Source of the DNA: Pseudomonadota bacterium
GTDB lineage: Bacteria > Pseudomonadota > Gammaproteobacteria > Burkholderiales > Nitrosomonadaceae
DNA length: 64,000 nucleotides
Reading direction: 5' to 3'
Assembly: GCA_018240285.1 (NCBI GenBank)
Contig: JAFEGA010000015.1
Span: 1 to 64,000 of the forward strand
The notes under the pieces are model-generated. The model made no database searches. It worked only from the letters and a program-made list of their open reading frames with translations, and was not told where the DNA came from. The position numbers and the translations under genes are program-made. Positions 9,957 through 18,226 of the stretch are shown in pieces. Within the stretch, counting starts at the first letter, position 1, and every line of letters begins with the position of its first letter.

Positions 9957-10646
9957 ATGCTCGCCGGGGAGGAGGTTATCGATAAGTTTCCTCTGGTCGG
10001 TATTTATGGCGGAACATTCGATCCGATCCATTATGGCCATTTGCGTATTGCGGAAGAACTGCTCGATTTCACCGGTTTGAAGCGTATGATCTTTGTTCCT
10101 TCGGGTGCTCCCCGCTTACGTGCCGCGCCTGCGGCGTCGAGAGGTCATCGAGCTGCCATGGTGCAGCTGGCGATTCAGGATAACAACCGGTTTGCGCTGG
10201 ATGAGCGGGAAATCAACCGGCCCGGAATCAGCACAACAGTGCAATCATTGCGGGAGTACCGGTGTGAATTGGGGGAGAATACCGCGCTGTGCTTTGTATT
10301 GGGAATCGATGCATTTGTTAAGATCAATCATTGGTCTGAATGGCAAGCGTTATTCAATTTGTGCCATTTGATTGTGGTTGGCCGCCCGGGTTTTGTTTCG
10401 GTTGACGACGAAAAAAATTTGCCAGCTGCGATACGCAAAGAATATTCAGTCCGCCATGCCGAGGATGCCGATGATTTGGCACGGCAACCTAGCGGTTGTA
10501 TTTATACTGCACGCACTTCGTTGCTGGAAATATCCGCTTCGCATATACGATCATTGATCAGCGCGGGAAAGAGCATCCGCTATTTGCTGCCTGAGAGTGT
10601 CTCTGAATATATTAAATCCAATCGGTTATATACCGGAAATCTATGA
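9957..10646 (+). CDS. nadD: Nicotinate-nucleotide adenylyltransferase
   Basis: Adenylates nicotinic acid mononucleotide in NAD synthesis. The nucleotidyltransferase motif GIYGGTFDPIHYGHL (about residues 15-29) carries the HxGH-like HYGH, and the C-terminal motif ISASHIRSLISAG carries the conserved SxxxR. The 229-residue length is normal. The ATG at 9957 is taken as start; a purine-rich GGGGAGGAGG lies inside the first codons with no standard start codon just after it, so the N-terminus is slightly uncertain. The stop overlaps the rsfS start by four bases (ATGA), showing translational coupling. Confidence 0.94.
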   Translation: MLAGEEVIDKFPLVGIYGGTFDPIHYGHLRIAEELLDFTGLKRMIFVPSGAPRLRAAPAASRGHRAAMVQLAIQDNNRFALDEREINRPGISTTVQSLREYRCELGENTALCFVLGIDAFVKINHWSEWQALFNLCHLIVVGRPGFVSVDDEKNLPAAIRKEYSVRHAEDADDLARQPSGCIYTARTSLLEISASHIRSLISAGKSIRYLLPESVSEYIKSNRLYTGNL

Positions 10647-10969
10647 ATTCTGAAAAACTGGTACCTGTCATTGTTGATGCATTGGAAGAAATCAAGGCGC
10701 ATGATATCGACGTCATCGATGTGTCTAAAATCACCTCGATGTTTGGGTTTATTATTATTGCCAGCGCGGATTCGACGCGTCAAACAAAGGCATTGGCTAA
10801 TAATGTGCAAGAAAAAGTAAAAGCTGCCGGGGGAAAAGTGTACAGTGCCGAAGGTGAACAGTCAGGTGAATGGGTGCTTGTGGATTTGGGCGATGTGGTT
10901 GTGCATATCATGCTGCCGGCCGTACGCGAATATTACAATTTGAAAGCGCTGTGGTCGGAGCGCAATTGA
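10643..10969 (+). CDS. rsfS: Ribosomal silencing factor RsfS
   Basis: Binds ribosomal protein uL14 and blocks joining of the 30S and 50S subunits under poor nutrition. The 108-residue protein shows the family core IDVSKITSMFGFIIIASADSTRQ and the C-terminal GEWVLVDLGDVVVHIMLPAVREYYNL split around GDVVVHI. The start overlaps nadD by four bases, and rlmH follows 35 bases later. The nadD-rsfS-rlmH order is a standard bacterial arrangement. Confidence 0.96.
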   Translation: MNSEKLVPVIVDALEEIKAHDIDVIDVSKITSMFGFIIIASADSTRQTKALANNVQEKVKAAGGKVYSAEGEQSGEWVLVDLGDVVVHIMLPAVREYYNLKALWSERN

Positions 10970-11004
10970 TGCTACTGAAGATTGCGAATTAGCTCCATCG
11001 GCTC

Positions 11005-11475
11005 ATGAAGTTTTTTATACTTGCGGTTGGCAACAAAATGCCGGATTGGATCAGAACGGGTTACCTTGAGTATATCAAGCGCTTATCCGGTGAAATAACT
11101 GTCAATTTGATTGAAATTAAGCCGGAAAAGCGAGTTGGCGGAAAATCAGTTGCGCAGCTTCTGCAAGCGGAATATCAACGGATTCGCGCTGCCTTACCGC
11201 CGGATTGCTTCATTGTGGTTCTCGATGAACGAGGGCAGCAATGGACTACGGTAAAATTTGCCGGCGTCATTCAAGAATGGATGATGACTCAAAATGCCAT
11301 TGCATTTATCATTGGTGGCGCGGATGGCTTGCATGACGATATCAAGCAAGCCGCGCATGCGATGATGGCGCTATCGAAACTGACTTTGCCACATGGTCTG
11401 GTGCGTGTTTTATTGGCGGAACAGATTTATCGTGCCATATCGATTAATAAGAATCACCCATATCATAGAGCTTAA
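11005..11475 (+). CDS. rlmH: 23S rRNA pseudouridine-1915 N3-methyltransferase
   Basis: SPOUT-class methyltransferase that modifies pseudouridine 1915 of 23S rRNA in the 70S ribosome, using SAM. The 156-residue protein has the trefoil-knot motifs [25 protein letters not shown] and the C-terminal [20 protein letters not shown]. The last of these carries the His-Tyr-His needed for activity. It follows rsfS in a conserved operon. About 110 bases without a clear gene separate it from maf. Confidence 0.97.
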   Translation: MKFFILAVGNKMPDWIRTGYLEYIKRLSGEITVNLIEIKPEKRVGGKSVAQLLQAEYQRIRAALPPDCFIVVLDERGQQWTTVKFAGVIQEWMMTQNAIAFIIGGADGLHDDIKQAAHAMMALSKLTLPHGLVRVLLAEQIYRAISINKNHPYHRA

Positions 11476-11587
11476 ACTTGATTGCGCACTTATGAACTCA
11501 AGCCGTTTACAGCCATTACCGGAAACGTTGAATGCAATGATCAAACCGATTCAATGTGCCGAATATAGTGCGATTGTGTAGACTGAA

Positions 11588-12208
11588 ATGCTCTCCAAAA
11601 ACCAAATCTATCTTGCGTCAAGAAGCCCTCGCCGGCGCGAACTGCTGCACCAGATCGGCGTGAAATTTAATTTGTTGATGATGCGGGAAACTTTGGGCCG
11701 TGACATCGATGTCGACGAGCAGCCGCTTGCCAATGAAGTTCCTGCTGATTATATCTATCGCGTTACTCGCGCTAAAGCTGATGCCGGTTGGAAACGGATA
11801 TTGCAGCGCCGCTTGCCGGTTCAGCCAGTGCTGGCGGCTGATACCATTGTAACGATTGACGGATGTATCCTCGGTAAGCCGAGAGATAATGCGCACGCCG
11901 AAGAGATGCTGAAAATATTGTCGGGCCGTTCGCACCAAGTGCTGACCGCGATCGGGGTCGGTATCCACGATACCATACAAATGCGATTGTCGACATCGAC
12001 AGTACGTTTCCGCGAAATCAGTGAACGTGAGATCCGGCATTATCTGGCAAATAATAATGTTTTGGACAAAGCCGGGGCTTATGCGATTCAAGGCGTGGCA
12101 GCCGCTTTCATCGTCGAAATCTCGGGTAGTTATAGCGGCATCATGGGATTGCCGCTCTATGAGACGGCGCAATTGCTTGAGGAAGCGGGCATCGCAATTT
12201 TCCAATAG
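11588..12208 (+). CDS. maf: Maf-family nucleoside triphosphate pyrophosphatase
   Basis: Maf proteins hydrolyse non-canonical or excess NTPs (dTTP/UTP or modified pyrimidines) to monophosphates, and overexpression affects septation. The protein has 206 residues with the N-terminal IYLASRSPRRRELLHQIG motif, the acidic VLAADTIVTIDG (catalytic Asp) near 80, and KAGAYAIQG near 160. This set fits the dTTP/UTP-type YhdE group, although exact substrate preference cannot be read here. It is translated from an ATG and lies between rlmH and rng. Confidence 0.93.
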   Translation: MLSKNQIYLASRSPRRRELLHQIGVKFNLLMMRETLGRDIDVDEQPLANEVPADYIYRVTRAKADAGWKRILQRRLPVQPVLAADTIVTIDGCILGKPRDNAHAEEMLKILSGRSHQVLTAIGVGIHDTIQMRLSTSTVRFREISEREIRHYLANNNVLDKAGAYAIQGVAAAFIVEISGSYSGIMGLPLYETAQLLEEAGIAIFQ

Positions 12209-12342
12209 CAGTTAGTTTGGCATAGCAGCATTTACTTAAAATTGAATTGCGCTATCGCATCGTTAACAATTCGTCATATGATTTGCTGCAGAATGGAGCG
12301 TCGGCTTTAAAAATCCATTTTTTAATAAAAATCTAATCGAAT

Positions 12343-13797
12343 ATGAGTAATGAAATTCTTGTCAATATCACACCGCAAGAAACCCGGGTAGCGATACTGG
12401 AACAAGGGGTGACGCAAGAGTTGCACATTGAACGGACCAGCGGCCGGGGTATTGTTGGAAATATCTATAACGGACGTGTCAGCCGCGTTTTGCCCGGTAT
12501 GCAATCCGCTTTTGTTGATATTGGTCTGGATCGGGCTGCTTTTTTACACGTGGCGGATATCCGCGATTCCGGCCAAGAGGGGGATGCAGCCAAGCCCATC
12601 GAGAAATTATTGTATGAAGGGAACAGCATCCTGGTGCAAGTAATCAAGGATGCAATAGGTACCAAGGGTGCGCGGTTGTCGACACAGATAAGCCTAGCGG
12701 GGCGTTTGCTGGTGTTTCTGCCGCAAGAATCGCATATCGGTATTTCGCAGCGCATTGAAGACGATAGCGAACGTGAGTTACTGCGCGAGAAGTTGCAGCA
12801 GATTCTGCCTGCGGAAGAAAAGGGCGGATATATTATCCGCACCATGGCCGAGACCGCGGATGAAAGCGATTTGCGCGCCGATCTGGAATACTTACATCGG
12901 TTATGGCATGACATTCAACAGAAGTCGGTCACTATCGCCGCGCCGGTTTTGCTTTATCAAGATCTTGATCTCAGTCACCGGGTTTTACGGGATTTCGTTG
13001 ATGAAGATACCATTCGCATTCTTGTCGATTCGCGGGAAAATTATCAAAAGCTAGTACGATTTGCGCATAACTACATGACCTATATTGCAGAGCGCATCAC
13101 GCTTTATACCGGTGACCGGCCATTGTTCGATTTGTACAGTGTGGAAGAAGAAATTGAGAAATCTTTGGCGAAACGCGTCAATCTGAAGTCCGGCGGGTAT
13201 CTGATTATCGATCAAACGGAAGCGCTCACCACGATGGACGTGAATACCGGCGGATTTATCGGTGTGCGTAACTTTGACGACACTATTTTCAAAACCAACC
13301 TGGAAGCGGCTCAAGTTATTGCCAGGCAGCTTCGCTTACGCAATCTCGGCGGTATCATCATTATCGATTTTATCGATATGGATTCCGAAGAACATAAGCA
13401 GGCCGTGTTAGCGGAATTTAATAAGGCACTGTCAAAAGATCGCACACGCATAACCATCAATGGATTCAGCGCGTTAGGTCTGGTTGAAATGACGCGTAAA
13501 CGCACACGGGAAAGTCTGGCGCATGTGCTGTGCGAAACTTGCCCGACTTGCCAGGGGCGTGGCGAAATCCGCACCGCACAAACGATTTGTTACGAAATAT
13601 TGCGTGAACTGCTGCGCGAAGCCCGGCAGTTTGAAGCCAATGAGTTTCGCATTCTGGCATCTCAGCAGGTCATCGATTTGTTTCTGGATGAAGAATCGCA
13701 AAGTTTGGCGCAATTAGGTGATTTCATAGCGAAACCGATCAGCTTGCAAGTCGAGGAATCGTATACGCAAGAGCAGTATGATGTGATATTGATGTAG
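12343..13797 (+). CDS. rng: Ribonuclease G
   Basis: Endoribonuclease of the RNase E/G family; matures the 5' end of 16S rRNA and cuts some mRNAs. Domains in order are an S1-type RNA-binding domain (about 38-120) and an RNase-H-like/DNase-I-like catalytic core with the metal ligands Asp299 (TTMDVNTGG) and Asp342 (IIDFIDMDSEE). The zinc-link CETCPTCQGRG lies near 403-413. The 484-residue length fits RNase G; no long C-terminal scaffold of RNase E is present. It is the last gene of the block that starts at nadD. Decayed insertion sequences begin about 60 bases after the stop. Confidence 0.96.
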   Translation: MSNEILVNITPQETRVAILEQGVTQELHIERTSGRGIVGNIYNGRVSRVLPGMQSAFVDIGLDRAAFLHVADIRDSGQEGDAAKPIEKLLYEGNSILVQVIKDAIGTKGARLSTQISLAGRLLVFLPQESHIGISQRIEDDSERELLREKLQQILPAEEKGGYIIRTMAETADESDLRADLEYLHRLWHDIQQKSVTIAAPVLLYQDLDLSHRVLRDFVDEDTIRILVDSRENYQKLVRFAHNYMTYIAERITLYTGDRPLFDLYSVEEEIEKSLAKRVNLKSGGYLIIDQTEALTTMDVNTGGFIGVRNFDDTIFKTNLEAAQVIARQLRLRNLGGIIIIDFIDMDSEEHKQAVLAEFNKALSKDRTRITINGFSALGLVEMTRKRTRESLAHVLCETCPTCQGRGEIRTAQTICYEILRELLREARQFEANEFRILASQQVIDLFLDEESQSLAQLGDFIAKPISLQVEESYTQEQYDVILM

Positions 13798-13859
13798 TGC
13801 TGAAGTGACTCCTTAAAACTGTACAACTGAAAGTGAAGTTAAGCTTTGTCAAGGATGAT

Positions 13860-14070
13860 TAATCAGACTCAGGCAGTCTGATGAATTATTGTGCGTTGGT
13901 AATAAACTTCATTGGGTGTCTGGCTATCAAGATTTTGATGAAAGTGCGCCTAATTATACCAATCAAACCACAGAGTCAGGCTTTGCCTTACCTCTTTTAG
14001 ATCGTTGAATGCTCTGGTATATAAAAGTTCATGCTCAACAGTGCACCACATCGTTCGATAAAAAATATTG
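13860..14070 (-). pseudogene. IS3-family transposase remnant (C-terminal part)
   Basis: Read on the minus strand, the sequence gives NIFYRTMWCTVEHELLY, then ARFHQN-like FHQNLDSQTPNEVYY after an in-frame stop. This is the last part of an IS3-family OrfB integrase domain, which normally reads close to NIFVERLWRTVKYE and HSSLGDKTPDEVYY. No intact frame remains. A 7-base inverted repeat TCAGACT/AGTCTGA (13863-13881) marks the end near rng. Confidence 0.7.
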
Positions 14071-14072
14071 GC

Positions 14073-14518
14073 TCTAAATGTTTAGTTTCACGGTGTGCTG
14101 AACTGGATTAACGATCAAGCGTTCTGGCTCTTTTGTTCATATTCTGCAAATGTATTCGTAAGGCGTAAGGCTCTTGAGGGTTTTCAGTCTTTTAGTCATG
14201 TGAGTCATAGTAATAGCGTTTTACAGTCGCTTCTTTGATTGTTCCATTCATTTGCTTGACCTGTTCGTTCGTTCCGGGTGTTTTAGTTTTGTGGGCCGGT
14301 GTTCAATGCTGTGCTCATTACAGCATAGGCCGAACCTATGCATGATCTGCTGTGTTGTTGATCCGTCGCAATAACGCGGCGAATGACAGAACTGACTGCC
14401 GTTATCGATCGGGATCGTATGGATTTAATAAGGAACGGGGATCGATCGGATACAACTTGCCTTCTTTAGGCCTTACCTCGGCAATATCGATATGAAAGTA
14501 GCTAATCGGGTATTTTTT
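14073..14518 (-). pseudogene. IS481-family transposase remnant
   Basis: Minus-strand fragments read FHIDIAEVRPKEGKLY near 14500, EQVKQMNGTIKEATVKRYYY near 14220, and PEP-free VNPVQHTVKLNI just before a stop at 14073. These match the DDE core and C-terminus of IS481-like integrases, which typically have TNGQVERMNRTIKEATVKRY. Several frameshifts and stops make it non-functional. It abuts the truncated IS1595 copy at about 14518. Confidence 0.7.
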
Positions 14519-14877
14519 ACTGCTTCGGTATATATCTTGTCATCTCGCTCAAATACACCAAGTACAGGTTGCTTTAATGTGTCGCAGCCGCGTTTGAGTT
14601 CGTCATGATGATCACGATGCCGTTTTGCACAAAAATAGCTTTCATCAACTTACACTCTACCTAACAATTTGTCTTTAAGGACGGTCTGATGGCGCTATAT
14701 TACTTGCCTGAAAATGCCTTATCAGAGATTAATCATGTTACGATTTTTACCTAACAGCAGGGTTGCTTTATTGGCTGGTATATCAATGCTAAGGCATTGA
14801 ATTATTTTTCTATACTTTAATTTGCTGTTTCTTAGCATCCTGCTGGACTAACAGATTGCTTCTGCTAGTCTGGAGCC
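14519..14877 (-). mobile_element. IS1595-family element, copy A (truncated)
   Basis: Reverse complement of this stretch matches the first part of the second IS1595 copy at 15170 onward over about 350 bases. It starts with the terminal repeat (TCTGCTAGTCTGGAGCC at 14861-14877 on the plus strand). The transposase N-terminal region is degenerate, and the copy is cut at about 14519 by the IS481 fragment. It lies in inverted orientation to copy B, with a 292-base spacer holding a DUF2798 gene. Confidence 0.72.
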
Positions 14878-14886
14878 TTTAAAATT

Positions 14887-15108
14887 TCAGTGAACTATGA
14901 TTTCTACCACTCGCCGGTACACGGGTGAAAGCAATAATAAAAATGCAAAACCGATTGGGAAAGCGATACCCCATGAATAGAGCCATTCTTCGACAAAATT
15001 ATTGGAAAAGCCAAGGTTTACTGCAGTTACGGTTGCAGACACGCAACATGTCATTGTTGCGGACATAATTAAACAATACAGGCAGTGTGCTAAAAATTTT
15101 TGCTTCAT
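14887..15108 (-). CDS. DUF2798-family small membrane protein
   Basis: A 73-residue protein with two hydrophobic segments (about 8-30 and 43-65), resembling DUF2798 proteins by the start MKQKFLAHCLYCLIMSATM and the middle segment LYSWGIAFPIGFAFLLLLSP. Its function is unknown. The frame is intact. It fills the 292-base gap between two inverted IS1595 copies. On the minus strand a TTGACA (15164-15169) touches the end of IS1595 copy B and may act as a -35 box. Whether the gene was carried in by the flanking elements is inference. Confidence 0.65.
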   Translation of the reverse strand: MKQKFLAHCLYCLIMSATMTCCVSATVTAVNLGFSNNFVEEWLYSWGIAFPIGFAFLLLLSPVYRRVVEIIVH

Positions 15109-15208
15109 ATCAGCTACTGAAAATTTGAAATCCTGTATTGTATTTAATTACATGTCAAAATATTGTCAAGGCTCTAGACTAGCAGAGACAATCTGTTAAT
15201 CCAGCAGG

Positions 15209-15958
15209 ATGCTAAGAAACAGCAAATTAAAGTATGGAAAAATAATTCAATGCCTTAGCATTGATATACCAGCCAATAAAGCAACCCTGCTGTTAGATAA
15301 AAATCGTAACACGATTAATCGTTGGTATGGCATTTTCAGGCAAGTAATATATCGCCATCAGCCCCCCATCAAAGACAAGTTGTTGGGTAGAGTGGAAGTT
15401 GATGAAAGCTCTATTTTTGCGCGAAACGGCATCGTGGTTATCATGGCAAACTCAAGCGCGGACGGGGCACATTAAAATAACCCGTATTTGGTGTATTTGA
15501 GCGAGATGGCAGGGTATACACCGAAATAGTACCGGACTGTAAACGCTTGACTTTACAAGCAGTGATATTGGGTAAGGTATCCATTGAAAGTGTCATTTAT
15601 AGTGACATAATGGTTTGGTAGACGTAGGGAAACGCTGATTAATTGGCTGCACGAGCGAATCGCTTCGTTGTGCGGTACTCACGCTCTCGTCTATCTTGTT
15701 GATATGTCGCGGTTGCTGTGTTCCGTGTGCCTATCGCTTCGCTCGTTCGCCGAATTAATCAGCATTTCCGTAGGATACTCCAAGCATTTTCGTGTATCCC
15801 ATGGTGATAATGAATTTGCTCGTGAAGGGTATTGCCATATTAATGGCATCGAATCGTTCTGGAGCTTTACCAAGCGGCGGCTTGCAAAGTTTAACGGTGT
15901 GTCAGTTAATTTTAAGCTGCATTTAAAAGAATCAGTGGCGCTAGAAAAAACATCCTGA
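15209..15958 (+). pseudogene. IS1595-family transposase, broken
   Basis: The N-terminal frame runs 15209-15475 (88 codons) and ends at a frameshift. A middle piece reads in another frame to about 15620. After the MITE-like insertion the C-terminal piece continues from about 15774 to 15958. Motifs VEVDES and GIESFWSFTKRRL identify the family. No functional transposase can be made. Confidence 0.75.
15628..15769. repeat. MITE-like insertion with terminal inverted repeats
   Basis: A 142-base insert inside the IS1595 transposase. Its left end GGAAACGCTGATTAATT and right end (reverse complement GGAAATGCTGATTAATT) form imperfect inverted repeats of about 35 bases. It is flanked by the 4-base direct repeat GTAG (15624-15627 and 15770-15773), and removing it restores the transposase context. 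It has no coding capacity of its own, so a transposase supplied in trans is expected. Confidence 0.75.
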
Positions 15959-16022
15959 TGAGCTTGCCAGTGAATTATGGCAACTCATCAGATTTTATTA
16001 ATCTCTCTGCTGGTCTAGAGCC

Positions 16023-16084
16023 TATTATTACGAGCAGGACTTGGTGTGATTGCCGTTGCTCGTCGGAGATATAAAGCATCATAA
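16023..16084 (+). pseudogene. PEP-CTERM sorting-signal remnant (3' end of a lost gene)
   Basis: Immediately after the right end of IS1595 copy B, an open frame reads LLLRAGLGVIAVARRRYKAS and a stop at 16082-16084. A hydrophobic glycine-rich helix followed by an Arg cluster is the end of a PEP-CTERM domain, the exosortase sorting signal. The PEP motif and the rest of the gene are missing, displaced by the insertion. A strong terminator follows at 16108, as expected for the end of a real gene. Confidence 0.6.
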
Positions 16085-16107
16085 TTGGCGCACAAAGGAT
16101 TTTAGTA

Positions 16108-16135
16108 AAGCCACTGTGAACCAGTGGCTTTTTTT
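16108..16135 (+). terminator. Rho-independent terminator
   Basis: Perfect 9-base stem AAGCCACTG (16108-16116) / CAGTGGCTT (16122-16130), loop TGAAC, then a T-run. It lies 24 bases after the stop of the PEP-CTERM remnant and now has no intact upstream gene. Confidence 0.85.
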
Positions 16136-16198
16136 GTTTCAGTTTTCCTTTAAGGTTGCTGCATAATTTGCAAATCAATATTCAGTGTTGATTCTTTT

Positions 16199-16387
16199 GT
16201 GTTTACATTTGACGATTACATAGTTTTTGTTGACGAAAGCGGCGATCATAGTCTTACTTCCATTGATCAGAGTTATCCAATCTTTGTTTTGGCTTTTTGC
16301 GTGTTTGAGAAAAAACATCATGAAGAAAATGTGACACCAACAACTCTAAAGTTCAAATTCAAGTATTTTAGGCATGATCAGGTGATC
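16199..16387 (+). pseudogene. DUF3800-family protein, N-terminal fragment
   Basis: Reads YIVFVDESGDHSL near residue 7 and later PIFVLAFCVFEKKHH and KFKYFRHDQVI. The DESGD motif is typical of the N-terminus of DUF3800 proteins, a family of unknown function with a predicted nuclease-like fold. The frame continues to a stop at 16418, but resemblance ends at HDQVI (16387). The expected continuation, HExDIRK, is found on the opposite strand at 16520-16555. Confidence 0.6.
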
Positions 16388-16519
16388 TTTGCTGGTCGTC
16401 GAATGATCATGCAAGTATAGGGATATTGCGCCTTCCCTCTCGGATATGGTCGGTTGGGAGTGATTTTTTCATGCTAGTTTGCAGAAAAATCGATAAAAAC
16501 TTCCAATCTCCTCATCTCC

Positions 16520-16555
16520 TTACGACTGAGCCTTCCGGATATCGTTTTCATGCAA
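16520..16555 (-). pseudogene. Inverted piece of the same DUF3800 gene
   Basis: On the minus strand the sequence reads LHENDIRKAQS then a stop. In DUF3800 proteins a HE-x-DIRK motif follows directly after the HDxVI segment, which is exactly where the plus-strand fragment ends (16387). It is fused in frame to the C-terminal part of an IS5-family transposase. This points to a local inversion of about 170 bases joined to the IS end. Confidence 0.5.
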
Positions 16556-17557
16556 GAGTCCGGATAGATTTTTCAAGTTATACGCCATCGCCAGGAACAT
16601 ACGCCAAGCATGCGTTTTGGCCAGACTGCGGTGACGCAGGATTTTGACATTAAACCACTGTGCTTGGCTGCCAAAGGTGCGCTCTACAACATAACGGGAT
16701 TTCGCGATCAAGCTATTGCGGCTGCAACTGCTGGCGCGTCAATGGATTTTTCTTCGCGGCCTTATCTTGAATGCCGTTTTTAATGCCGCGTGATGTTTCT
16801 GATCTATATGCCTTGTCGGTATGAACACGGGTTCCGACTAGACTGGATATTGGCTTTGTCGAGGGCCCAGTAATGGTTTGCTGTCATGGCAATTGGCTGC
16901 GGTGGTGGTTGCTGCCATGACTAACCCGTTGTTATCTACCACCGTATGTTGCTTATAGCCAAATACCGGTTTGCCTGCCTTCCTAATCGAACGTGCTTCG
17001 CTATCCACGCCAGGTTCTTCAATAACCCGCATCGCTGATTGAGCATCTAGCATCATCCCGTTCTTCCCGGTCACCCGCCACTTCATAAGCAAGCCGGGTT
17101 TTAGGCTTACGCTGACTTTGCGTAATGCTCGCATCAACATGGCAGCTTTTTCTGACTGTGATGCCGTGCGCTTGTATCTGCTCATTCACTTGCCCCAATA
17201 AGCCATCCCACGCACTCGCCACCGTCAGCCGGATTCTGAAATGTGATAGTACGGAATGGTCCGGCATATCGTCTTCCAACGGCGCCCCAAAAAATCCCAT
17301 CACATGCAGATTCGAGTCCGCCATGTCTTCCACCGATTCATCACTTAAATCGTCGTTCCAAATTCTTGCCAACAACATCTTGAACAATAGGACCCCGAAT
17401 AGGCCGGGTGGCCCGCTGCACCCGATACCGGTGCATAATGGACTGCGATGGCTTTCTCAATTGCGTTCCAGTCTATCAACTGATCAATCTGCTTCAGAAA
17501 ATTCCCTCTCCGGGGGCGGCGGGTTACATCATATTTAAATGCCGCACTGAAGATCAA
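16556..17557 (-). pseudogene. IS5-family transposase, broken into several frames
   Basis: Minus-strand pieces in order are FKYDVTRRPRRGNFLKQID (from 17557), then WNDDLSDESVEDMADSN and HSVLSHFRIRL (to about 17060). Next come VFGYKQHTVVDNNGLV near 16930 and SRYVVERTFGSQAQW with LAMAYNLKNLSG near 16560-16710. These are the standard parts of an IS5-group transposase, DDE type. At least three frameshifts separate them, so it is inactive. It lies 12 bases downstream of the response-regulator stop, so it inserted right behind that gene. Confidence 0.8.
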
Positions 17558-17569
17558 TCATGTGTGATT

Positions 17570-18226
17570 CTATTGTTGCTGGGAAATCCAGCGTGTGGCA
17601 TAGCGGATTAGATCAGCGCCATCTTTTAGGTTTAATTTTGACCGGATATTGAAGCGGTGAGTGTCGATTGTTTTGATGCTGCGGCAAAGCATCTGGGAAA
17701 TTTCGTGGCTATTATGCCCTTGTCCGATCAAGTGTAAAACCTCAAGCTCACTGGATGTAAGCGAATTGATTAGATGCTCGGGCTCGGAGCTTTTCATAAC
17801 CATTCGCTTTAATAACTTTTTGTGCATTTGCTTGCTTAGATATACATTGCCTTTTAGAACCTCGCGGATAGCTTCAAGCAAAACTTCGCCTGGCTCGTGC
17901 TTCATGACATAACCAAGTGCTCCGGCGCGAAGGGCTCGTTCTGCATAAACCGATTCATCGTGCATGGAGATGAAAAGTACAGGTAGATCTGGAACCAAGG
18001 CATGGATACTTTTGATTACTTCAAGCCCCGATACCGTTTTGAGGGTTACATCTAACAAAATAATATCAATCGGGTTATTTTTTTTGATGATTTCCAGTGC
18101 CTCAGTGCCGTCACCTGCTTCGGCAAATACTTCCATATCCGGTTCCATATTGATGAGCATGGCAAGGCCATGCCGCAACATGGCATGATCATCAACGAGC
18201 ATTACTTTTGCTTTCTTTGTCGACAT
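17570..18226 (-). CDS. NarL/LuxR-type response regulator
   Basis: A 218-residue DNA-binding response regulator. The receiver domain (about 6-122) has the acidic pair Asp12-Asp13, the phosphoacceptor Asp59 (IILLDVTLK) and the Lys of YVMKHE near 109. A LuxR-type helix-turn-helix (about 148-212) carries LTSSELEVLHLIGQGHN and the recognition helix around SIKTIDTHRFNI. The start overlaps the end of the sensor kinase gene by 35 bases, so the two are co-translated and form a pair. Target genes are not known; the closest downstream DNA is an inactive IS. The stimulus cannot be read from the sequence. Confidence 0.93.
   Translation of the reverse strand: MSTKKAKVMLVDDHAMLRHGLAMLINMEPDMEVFAEAGDGTEALEIIKKNNPIDIILLDVTLKTVSGLEVIKSIHALVPDLPVLFISMHDESVYAERALRAGALGYVMKHEPGEVLLEAIREVLKGNVYLSKQMHKKLLKRMVMKSSEPEHLINSLTSSELEVLHLIGQGHNSHEISQMLCRSIKTIDTHRFNIRSKLNLKDGADLIRYATRWISQQQ

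Larger units (their letters stand above)
15170..16022 (+). mobile_element. IS1595-family element, copy B (degenerate, full length)
   Basis: Bounded by imperfect terminal inverted repeats: GGCTCTAGACTAGCAGA (15170-15186) and TCTGCTGGTCTAGAGCC (16006-16022). Inside are transposase pieces in different frames: KLLGRVEVDESSIF near 15380, GRVYTEIVPDC near 15500, then HFRVSHGDNEFAREG and INGIESFWSFTKRRLAKFNG near 15790-15900. These are IS1595-type DDE transposase motifs. Frameshifts and a 142-base insertion (15628-15769) destroy the gene. The flanks do not show a matching 8-base target duplication, which suggests rearrangement after insertion. Confidence 0.8.
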
